A stretch of 12,516 bases of DNA from Polaribacter sp. Lineage in GTDB: Bacteria; Bacteroidota; Bacteroidia; Flavobacteriales; Flavobacteriaceae. Position numbers and translations under genes: made by a program. Shown piece after piece: positions 7,647 through 12,516 of the stretch. The DNA is taken from positions 1 to 12,516 of the forward strand of contig JANQTK010000339.1 of assembly GCA_030731695.1 (NCBI GenBank), read 5' to 3'. The first letter of the stretch is position 1, and each line of letters opens with the position of its first letter. Under the pieces are notes generated by a model. That model was not told the DNA's origin and ran no database searches. It saw nothing but the letters and a program-made list of their open reading frames with translations.

Positions 7647-8200
7647 ATCCTAAAAATCTTGAAAATCAAATTGCAAGAGCAAAAAGTGGCCACCAAGCTG
7701 CTTTTCGTTTTTTGTTAGATACTTTTTGGATTGCTGTGTACAATTACCAATTGAAACGCACCAAAAACGAGAATGAAGCTGAAGATATTACCATTCAAAC
7801 ATTTTCAAAAGCTTTTGAAAAAATTGATACTTTTGATGAAAATTTTGTTTTTAAAACTTGGTTAATTACTATTTCTAAAAATATTCATATTGATAATTTA
7901 CGAAAACAAAATAGTTCATTATCAGTAAAAATAACCAAAGAACAAGATGAACGAGTTCATTTAATTGCTGATGAAAATCCAACTCCTGAAGACACAATTA
8001 TTGGGGAGCAAAATCTGGCAAAATTATTACGAGACATCAAACAGTTGAAACCCAAATATCAAGAGGTAATTCAGTTGCGTTATTTTCAAGAATTGAGTTA
8101 TAAAGAAATTTCTGATCAATTGCAAGAACCTATTAATAATGTGAAAATCAAATTATTAAGAGCCAAAAAATTATTAGCCGAGATTATTAAAAAGTCATAA
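7637..8200 (+). CDS. ECF-like sigma-70 family RNA polymerase sigma factor
   Basis: This 187-residue protein has the two-domain layout of group 4 (ECF) sigma factors. Region 2 spans about 18-90 (AFRFLLDTFWIAVYNY, then EAEDITIQTFSKAFEKIDTF and FKTWLITISKNIHIDNLRK), for core binding and -10 recognition. Region 4 spans about 130-187 (LKPKYQEVIQLRYFQELSYKEISDQL helix-turn-helix, then NNVKIKLLRAKKLL), for -35 recognition. The start is TTG at 7637, inside the glycosyltransferase gene; no other Met codon exists in the frame and the TTG gives the normal family N-terminus. No anti-sigma gene lies beside it: the next gene is a transporter whose ATG follows directly after its TAA. Its promoter target is unknown. 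Confidence 0.93.
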   Translation: MEIDPKNLENQIARAKSGHQAAFRFLLDTFWIAVYNYQLKRTKNENEAEDITIQTFSKAFEKIDTFDENFVFKTWLITISKNIHIDNLRKQNSSLSVKITKEQDERVHLIADENPTPEDTIIGEQNLAKLLRDIKQLKPKYQEVIQLRYFQELSYKEISDQLQEPINNVKIKLLRAKKLLAEIIKKS

Positions 8201-9421
8201 ATGAAAAGAAAACTATTGCAATCTTTTGGACCTGGATTGTTATTTGCAGGAGCTGCAGTAGGTGTTTCGCATTTGGTACAATCTACAAGAGCAGGTGCTG
8301 ATTTTGGTTTTGGATTAATTTGGGCACTTTTTTTAGTGCATATTTTTAAATATCCTTTTTTTCAATTTGGCCCAAGATATGCAGCTGCAACTGGCGAAAC
8401 TTTGTTAGATGGTTATCGAAAATTAGGGAAACCTGTTTTAGCGATTTACTATTTATTGAATTTTGCTACCATGTTTACAATTCAAGCTGCAGTAACAATT
8501 GTAACTGCTGGTTTGGCTGCCGAACTTTTTGGAATTACCAATAATTTGGTGATTTGGTCAACTATTTTACTACTCATTAGCATTTTAATACTTGTAATTG
8601 GAAAATATAAAGTGTTAGATAACTTGATGAAATATATAATTATTATTTTAACAATCAGCACAATAGCAGCAGTTTCGGTTGCTTTATCTAAATCAAATCA
8701 AACGTTCAGTGTTGCGCAAATTATTCCTTCAGGATCTGTAGAAATCACTTTTTTAATTGCTTTTTTGGGTTGGATGCCTGCACCTTTAGATGTTTCTATT
8801 TGGCATTCCATTTGGTCAGTAGAAAAAAATAAATCGACTTTATCTAGAACAACATCCAAAGAAGCACTTTTTGACTTTAATGTAGGCTATATTGGCACCT
8901 TATTTTTAGGAGTTTGTTTTGTGCTTTTGGGTGCATTAGTCATGTATAAATCAGGTGAAACTTTTTCAGATAAAGGCACTGTTTTTGCTTCACAATTGAT
9001 CAATTTATACACCAAAAACTTAGGAGGTTTCTCTTATGTTTTTATTGCAATTGCAGCTTTTACAACCATGTTTAGCACTACAATCACAACATTAGATGCT
9101 TCACCAAGAGCCATGACAATTTCAACAAATTTGCTTTTTGACAAAAAAACGATTTTCAATTATTGGTTTTGGATTTTATTTTTGCTAGTTGGAACATTTG
9201 TTATTTTAAAGTTTTTTATTGGAAATATGGGTGTTTTGGTAAAAGTTGCCACTATTTTATCCTTCTTAACAGCACCTTTTTATGCAATTTTAAACTCTAT
9301 TTTAATTTTTGGAAAACACACTCCCAAAGAATTTCAGCCAAGTATTTTTACGAAAATTCTAAGTTTGATAGGTATTGTTTTTTTGATTGGTTTTAGTGTT
9401 TGGTTTTTAACAAGTATTTAA
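8201..9421 (+). CDS. Nramp-superfamily (APC fold) membrane transporter with non-canonical metal site
   Basis: This 406-residue inner-membrane protein has about 11 hydrophobic segments and begins SFGPGLLFAGAAVG, as Nramp/MntH divalent-metal transporters do. Canonical Nramps bind metal with DPGN in helix 1 and MPH in helix 6. Here helix 1 reads AVGVSH (19-24) and helix 6 reads WMPAPLDVS (191-199), so the Asp, Asn and His of those motifs are absent, while the Met-Pro of MPH is kept. Related proteins with altered sites include the Nramp-related magnesium transporters, so the substrate should not be assumed to be manganese or iron. ATG at 8201 abuts the sigma factor stop codon, indicating co-transcription and probably translational coupling. 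lipA follows after 38 bases. Confidence 0.85.
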   Translation: MKRKLLQSFGPGLLFAGAAVGVSHLVQSTRAGADFGFGLIWALFLVHIFKYPFFQFGPRYAAATGETLLDGYRKLGKPVLAIYYLLNFATMFTIQAAVTIVTAGLAAELFGITNNLVIWSTILLLISILILVIGKYKVLDNLMKYIIIILTISTIAAVSVALSKSNQTFSVAQIIPSGSVEITFLIAFLGWMPAPLDVSIWHSIWSVEKNKSTLSRTTSKEALFDFNVGYIGTLFLGVCFVLLGALVMYKSGETFSDKGTVFASQLINLYTKNLGGFSYVFIAIAAFTTMFSTTITTLDASPRAMTISTNLLFDKKTIFNYWFWILFLLVGTFVILKFFIGNMGVLVKVATILSFLTAPFYAILNSILIFGKHTPKEFQPSIFTKILSLIGIVFLIGFSVWFLTSI

Positions 9422-9433
9422 ATGATTTCTTTG

Positions 9434-9452
9434 TAAATTTGCACTTTCAAAA
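9434..9452 (+). promoter_or_regulatory. lipA promoter element in the transporter-lipA gap
   Basis: TAAATTTG (9434-9441) matches TAnnTTTG exactly and is followed by CACTTTCAAAA, giving a short leader to the ATG at 9460. The block 9435-9452 is identical at 17 of 18 positions to 3183-3200 ahead of the aminotransferase gene. No TTG lies 17-23 bases upstream. lipA may thus be transcribed on its own as well as by read-through from the transporter gene. Confidence 0.5.
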
Positions 9453-9459
9453 GAATAAA

Positions 9460-10329
9460 ATGATGACAGAAAATGTAGTACTTCCTGAAAGACAAAAAAA
9501 ACCAAATTGGTTGCGTGTAAAACTTCCTGTTGGCAAAAAATATACTGAACTTAGAGGTCTTGTTGATAAATACAAACTGAACACGATTTGTACAAGTGGA
9601 AGTTGCCCAAATATGGGAGAATGTTGGGGAGAAGGAACTGCTACTTTTATGATTTTGGGAAATATTTGTACACGTTCTTGCGGGTTTTGTGGTGTTAAAA
9701 CTGGAAGACCAGAAACGGTTGAATGGGATGAACCAGAAAAAGTGGCGCGTTCTATAAAAATCATGGGAATTAAACATGCCGTAATAACTTCAGTAGATAG
9801 AGATGATTTAAAAGATGGAGGTTCAATTATTTGGGCGGAAACTATTGATGCTATTAGAAGAGCAAATCCAAATACAACTCTCGAAACTTTAATTCCTGAT
9901 TTTCAAGGAAATACTTCACAAATAGATCGGATTATTGAAGTGCATCCTGAGGTAGTTTCTCATAATATGGAAACTGTAAGAAGACTAACAAGAGAAGTTC
10001 GAATTCAAGCAAAATATGATCGTAGTTTAGGTGTTTTAAAATATTTGAAAGAAAATGGCATGCGTACCAAAACAGGCTTAATGCTTGGTTTGGGAGAAAC
10101 CGAAGAAGAAGTGATTGAAACTATGAGAGATTTGCAAGCTGTTGGATTGGATGTTTTAACAATTGGTCAATATTTACAACCAACCAAAAAACACTTGCCT
10201 GTGAAAGAATTTATCACTCCTGAGCAATTTAAAAAATACGAAACTATTGGATTGGAAATGGGTTTTATGTATGTAGAAAGTGGCGCTTTAGTTCGTTCTT
10301 CATACAAAGCACACAAACATGCTAAGTAA
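9460..10329 (+). CDS. lipA: Lipoyl synthase
   Basis: LipA is a cytoplasmic radical SAM enzyme that inserts two sulfur atoms at C6 and C8 of octanoyl groups on lipoyl domains of 2-oxoacid dehydrogenases and the glycine cleavage system. The 289-residue product carries both cluster motifs: the LipA-specific Cx4Cx5C (Cys44, Cys49, Cys55 in CTSGSCPNMGEC) for the sacrificial auxiliary [4Fe-4S] cluster, and the radical SAM CxxxCxxC (Cys70, Cys74, Cys77 in CTRSCGFC). TSVDRDDLKDGG (110-121) and the C-terminal RSSY (279-282), which supplies the serine ligand of the auxiliary cluster, are also present. I start it at the ATG at 9460 (MMTENVVLPE). A TTG at 9400 would add 20 residues that lie over the transporter gene and across the promoter element. 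No lipB is visible here. Confidence 0.97.
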   Translation: MMTENVVLPERQKKPNWLRVKLPVGKKYTELRGLVDKYKLNTICTSGSCPNMGECWGEGTATFMILGNICTRSCGFCGVKTGRPETVEWDEPEKVARSIKIMGIKHAVITSVDRDDLKDGGSIIWAETIDAIRRANPNTTLETLIPDFQGNTSQIDRIIEVHPEVVSHNMETVRRLTREVRIQAKYDRSLGVLKYLKENGMRTKTGLMLGLGETEEEVIETMRDLQAVGLDVLTIGQYLQPTKKHLPVKEFITPEQFKKYETIGLEMGFMYVESGALVRSSYKAHKHAK

Positions 10330-10366
10330 TTGTTAAAATTTCAAAAATATAGAGTTCAAATTATTT

Positions 10367-10382
10367 TTGGCACAATCCTTGA
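10367..10382 (+). promoter_or_regulatory. Sigma-54-like -24/-12 sequence after lipA
   Basis: TTGGCAC (10367-10373), five bases, then TTGA (10379-10382) resembles the sigma-54 consensus TTGGCAC-N5-TTGC. The -24 half is perfect, but the -12 half has A in place of the strongly conserved C. The same bases form a 6-bp hairpin, CCTTGA (10377-10382) with TCAAGG (10390-10395). No gene follows on this strand; the next feature is the terminator at 10446. Confidence 0.25.
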
Positions 10383-10445
10383 TAGTTATTCAAGGAAGCT
10401 TTTAAAAAAGTTTTCATTGTGTAAATTATTTGAATTAGTTAATTT

Positions 10446-10477
10446 AAAAGACTGCTTAATCAAGCAGTCTTTTTTAT
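10446..10477 (+). terminator. Strong intrinsic terminator downstream of lipA
   Basis: A perfect 12-bp inverted repeat, AAAAGACTGCTT (10446-10457) and AAGCAGTCTTTT (10462-10473), has the loop AATC. It continues into TTATTTT, giving a typical GC-core stem with a T tract. The A-rich left flank allows some function on the minus strand. It lies 117 bases past the lipA stop, leaving a long 3' untranslated region or room for a short separate RNA. Confidence 0.88.
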
Positions 10478-10620
10478 TTTCAATGCCCTGTTGTAAAAGT
10501 TGTTCTATATCATTTAGTTAATCTTTATAAAATTACTTAACAATTTAGTAAAAAAAGTCGTTATCGATAAGAAAATAGAATTTGACTAAACTGGTTTTAG
10601 GGTAACTATAGTAAAATGAA

Positions 10621-10660
10621 GAAAACAAAAAATCGTTTAAAAATTACTTTTTAAACGATT
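10621..10660 (-). terminator. Intrinsic terminator, 13-bp perfect stem, minus strand
   Basis: AATCGTTTAAAAA (10631-10643) and TTTTTAAACGATT (10648-10660) form a perfect 13-bp stem with a 4-base loop. Read on the minus strand the stem runs directly into TTTTGTTTTC, a terminator T tract. On the plus strand the following bases are AGCTGC, so it should act on leftward transcripts. It lies about 160 bases past the cystathionine beta-synthase stop, whose transcript it may end. Confidence 0.7.
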
Positions 10661-10671
10661 AGCTGCTATTG

Positions 10672-10702
10672 GTTTTATAAGTCCCCCAACTTATAAAATT
10701 TT
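10672..10702 (+). terminator. Second hairpin with C5 loop, possible plus-strand terminator
   Basis: TTTTATAAGT (10673-10682) and ACTTATAAAA (10689-10698) are a perfect 10-bp inverted repeat around the unusual loop CCCCCA, followed by TTTT on the plus strand. No plus-strand gene is seen upstream of it beyond the lipA terminator. It could be a back-up terminator, the 3' end of an unknown short RNA, or a structure in the leftward transcript, where the loop would be G-rich. Confidence 0.4.
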
Positions 10703-10820
10703 AGTTATTAATTACATCACAAAGGAACGAAGATTAGAAACTTTTCTAGTTAATTTTCGATGAAAGCTTTAGTTTTGACGTTGAATGGTAACTTCACTTC
10801 GTTTAAATAAAAAAAACTAA

Positions 10821-12179
10821 TTAAATTGCACTAATAATATCATATTTTGTAACAATGTGATAATTCCCGTCTTCCAAATCAACTAAAACTGCTTGATTTT
10901 CTCTAGTAATCAGTTTGGAAATAACTTCTAATTTTGTTGATTTCAGTACAATTGGATAGGGTTTTCCCATAATTTCTTTGATAGGCTTTTCAGAAATGTT
11001 TTTGTCAGCAATAAAATGATGCAATAATAACGATTCATCTATTGAACCTACAAATCCGTCAATATCTTTGATGGGTATTTGAGATATTTCAAACCTTTTC
11101 ATACGCTCTATGGCATGAGAAACCAGTTCTTCTGTTTGTGCAGTTACCAATTTTCTGTCTTTGTGATTGTTCACTAAATCTGCAGCTGTTTTAATTTCCT
11201 CTTCTAAAAAACCTCTTTCGCGCATCCAATCATCATTGAACATTTTTCCAACATACCTGCTTCCATGATCGTGAAATAACACAACAACTACATCATCCTT
11301 TTTAAAATGTTCTTTAAGTTGCAACAATCCTTTAATGGCTGAGCCCGCAGAATTCCCAACAAAAATTCCTTCTTCTTTGGCAATTTTCCGAGTGTACACT
11401 GCTGCATCTTTATCAGTAACTTTTGTAAATCCATCAATCAACGAAAAATCGACATTTTTTGGTAAAATATCTTCTCCAATTCCTTCAGTGATATAAGGAT
11501 AAATTTCATTTTCATCAAAAATACCTGTTTCGTGGTATTTTTTAAAAACAGAACCGTAAGTGTCAATTCCCCAAATTTTGATAGCTGGATTTTTCTCTTT
11601 TAAATATTTTGCAGTTCCTGAAATGGTTCCTCCTGTTCCAACACCCACCACAAAATGGGTAATTTTTCCATCCGTTTGCTCCCAAATTTCAGGTCCTGTT
11701 TGTTCATAATGTGCTTGCGAATTGCTTGGATTGTCATATTGATTCACGTACCAAGAATTCGGAATTTCGGTTCCTAAGCGTTTAGAAACTGAATAATACG
11801 ATCTTGGATCTGTAGGTTCAACGTTTGTTGGACATACAATTACTTCCGCACCTACAGCTCGTAAAATATCCATTTTTTCTCTAGATTGCTTGTCCGAAAT
11901 AACAAAAATACATTTGTAACCTTTTACAATTGCTGCCAAGGCCAACCCCATTCCTGTATTTCCTGAAGTTCCTTCGATAATAGTTCCTCCTGGTTGTAAA
12001 CGTCCATCTGCTTCTGCATCTTCAATCATTTTTAACGCCATTCTGTCTTTTACTGAATTCCCTGGATTAAAGGTTTCTACTTTGGCTAAAACCATTGCAT
12101 CAATCTCTTTTGTTACTGAATTTAGCCTTACCAAAGGTGTATTTCCAATGGTTTCCAAAATGTTTTTTGCGTATTTCAT
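10821..12179 (-). CDS. Cystathionine beta-synthase-type PLP enzyme with C-terminal CBS domain pair
   Basis: This 452-residue cytoplasmic enzyme of PLP fold type II should condense serine (or an activated serine) with homocysteine, or make cysteine from sulfide. The catalytic core is about 1-325: IGNTPLVRL (11-19), NPGNSVKDR with Schiff-base Lys44, TSGNTG (71-76), the glycine-rich phosphate loop VGTGGTISG, and EGIGEDILP. NPSNSQAHYEQTGPEIW and the EGIGEDILP region resemble cystathionine beta-synthases more than O-acetylserine sulfhydrylases, though the exact reaction remains open. Two CBS domains follow (about 345-395 and 400-452), a regulatory module that in other proteins binds adenosyl ligands. 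There is no N-terminal haem domain. The ATG at 12179 sits 19 bases from a well-formed promoter. Single-gene unit. Confidence 0.92.
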   Translation of the reverse strand: MKYAKNILETIGNTPLVRLNSVTKEIDAMVLAKVETFNPGNSVKDRMALKMIEDAEADGRLQPGGTIIEGTSGNTGMGLALAAIVKGYKCIFVISDKQSREKMDILRAVGAEVIVCPTNVEPTDPRSYYSVSKRLGTEIPNSWYVNQYDNPSNSQAHYEQTGPEIWEQTDGKITHFVVGVGTGGTISGTAKYLKEKNPAIKIWGIDTYGSVFKKYHETGIFDENEIYPYITEGIGEDILPKNVDFSLIDGFTKVTDKDAAVYTRKIAKEEGIFVGNSAGSAIKGLLQLKEHFKKDDVVVVLFHDHGSRYVGKMFNDDWMRERGFLEEEIKTAADLVNNHKDRKLVTAQTEELVSHAIERMKRFEISQIPIKDIDGFVGSIDESLLLHHFIADKNISEKPIKEIMGKPYPIVLKSTKLEVISKLITRENQAVLVDLEDGNYHIVTKYDIISAI

Positions 12180-12197
12180 GAATTGAAGTTTGAATTA

Positions 12198-12228
12198 CAA
12201 AGGTAATTTGTTTTTGGGCGTTCTACAA
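12198..12228 (-). promoter_or_regulatory. Promoter of the cystathionine beta-synthase gene
   Basis: On the minus strand TTG (12228-12226), 20 bases, then TACCTTTG (12205-12198) match the Bacteroidota promoter TTG-N17-23-TAnnTTTG with good spacing. It is the best-formed promoter in the window. The expected transcript start is near 12191, leaving a leader of about a dozen bases. The spacer contains GAACGCCCAAAAA, which is repeated in the opposite orientation at 12424-12436. Confidence 0.7.
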
Positions 12229-12436
12229 GTTAGAGATTTAATAAGAGAATTTTTAACAGTTTTATCAAACTATTTTTCACTCAAAAACATTACATATTTT
12301 AAAGAAGAAAGTTGATTTAGAGAAACAAAAAGTTGGTAAATATGTGCGTTAGCGATTGAAATGGCATCCTTTTTTTGAGTTTTTTTCTCAAAAAAAGATA
12401 GAATGGAAAGCGCGACCTTTAGGGAACGCCCAAAAA
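12211..12436. repeat. 13-bp perfect inverted repeat flanking a 200-bp stretch
   Basis: TTTTTGGGCGTTC (12211-12223) and GAACGCCCAAAAA (12424-12436) are exact inverted copies. They are GC-rich compared with their surroundings, so chance is unlikely. The left copy lies in the spacer of the leftward promoter and the right copy forms the 3' edge of the structured element at 12346. Between 12224 and 12340 I see only AT-rich sequence without a gene. No flanking target duplication is evident. The last 80 bases of the window (12437-12516) hold nothing I can name. Confidence 0.6.
12346..12431 (+). ncRNA. Structured RNA element, probably Flavo-1 type
   Basis: A nested set of pairings is visible: GCGTT (12346-12350) with AACGC (12425-12429), GCG (12352-12354) with CGC (12411-12413), ATT (12355-12357) with AAT (12402-12404), and ATC (12366-12368) with GAT (12397-12399). 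An inner perfect 10-bp stem, TTTTTTTGAG (12370-12379) with CTCAAAAAAA (12387-12396), closes on a T7 loop. Internal loops on this strand are purine-rich (GGAAAG), which favours the plus orientation. The conserved-looking blocks GTTAGCGATTG, GGCATCC and GGAAAGCGCGACC match my memory of the Flavo-1 RNA motif, a bioinformatically defined family of unknown function in Flavobacteria; I cannot check this here. No open frame overlaps it. Confidence 0.6.
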
Positions 12437-12516
12437 TTATGCAAACTTAATCGACTTTGATGGATGAATTTTTGACACAATAAATGAGGGAATAATCAGC
12501 ATTAAAAAACAACAAA

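Larger units (their letters stand above)
10478..10820. other. Gene-free stretch between convergent lipA and cystathionine beta-synthase
   Basis: I find no open frame with a recognisable product here. The stretch contains two perfect hairpins, annotated separately, and a few open frames of 12-18 codons without family signal: MPCCKSCSISFS from 10483, MKKTKNRLKITF from 10616, MKALVLTLNGNFTSFK from 10760, and on the minus strand a start-less stretch ending at 10750. There are no tRNA, tmRNA, RNase P or SRP RNA signatures that I can recognise. It most likely holds the 3' ends of both flanking transcripts. Confidence 0.6.

Noticed and set aside
9400..9459. Upstream TTG start for lipA, adding 20 residues
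   Set aside because: The extension overlaps the transporter gene, spans the -7 element at 9434, and is not part of the normal LipA N-terminus; ATG at 9460 fits better.
10330..10521. 63-codon plus-strand frame after lipA, with TTG start
   Set aside because: It runs straight through the strong terminator hairpin at 10446-10473 and its composition looks like translated AT-rich noise.
10582..10611. TTGACT...TATAGT resembling an E. coli sigma-70 promoter
   Set aside because: The spacing is 19 bases and Bacteroidota primary sigma factors use a different consensus.
10616..10654. Short frame MKKTKNRLKITF ending inside a hairpin, resembling a leader peptide with attenuator
   Set aside because: No gene follows on the same strand, so there is nothing to attenuate; the hairpin has its T tract on the other strand.
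10750..10806. Minus-strand start-less stretch of about 18 sense codons ending in TAA, as if the tail of a decayed gene
   Set aside because: Too short, no start codon and no recognised family; chance cannot be excluded.

Overview
The window looks like chromosome from a marine-type member of the Flavobacteriaceae (Bacteroidota). The DNA is strongly AT-rich and most genes lack a clear Shine-Dalgarno sequence. Several starts are preceded by the Bacteroidota -7 promoter element TAnnTTTG. The gene repertoire fits as well: a DUF1573 protein, a DTG/PDZ aspartyl protease, a small four-cysteine 'membrane or secreted' protein, and a CBS-domain cystathionine beta-synthase. The genus cannot be fixed from the sequence alone.

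Layout. 1-1181 (-) is the N-terminal 393 codons of valyl-tRNA synthetase, running off the left edge. 1306-1707 (+) is a secreted DUF1573 protein. It converges on 1718-3058 (-), a secreted aspartyl protease with a PDZ domain; both stop codons lie inside one palindromic terminator. 3216-5417 (+) is a two-gene unit, a class I/II aminotransferase and murB. It ends in a hairpin shared with convergent aqpZ (5507-6193, -). 6327-9421 (+) is a tightly packed run: a 67-residue membrane-anchored Cys protein, a family 2 glycosyltransferase, an ECF-like sigma factor overlapping it by 10 bases, and an Nramp-superfamily transporter starting on the base after the sigma stop. lipA (9460-10329, +) follows with its own promoter-like element. 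10330-10820 has no convincing gene but holds a strong lipA-side terminator and two more perfect hairpins. 10821-12179 (-) is the cystathionine beta-synthase. 12180-12516 holds its promoter and a compact structured element that I believe is a Flavo-1-type RNA.

Function. Most genes are housekeeping: tRNA charging, amino-acid and sulfur metabolism, peptidoglycan precursor synthesis, water flux and lipoate synthesis. The less ordinary parts are the glycosyltransferase/sigma/transporter run, whose sigma factor has no adjacent anti-sigma gene and whose transporter lacks the canonical Nramp metal-binding motifs; the hairpin-rich gap after lipA; and the right-end RNA element, whose 3' sequence is repeated inverted inside the spacer of the cystathionine beta-synthase promoter. 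I see no phage, CRISPR, transposase, toxin-antitoxin or defence genes, and no tRNA or rRNA.
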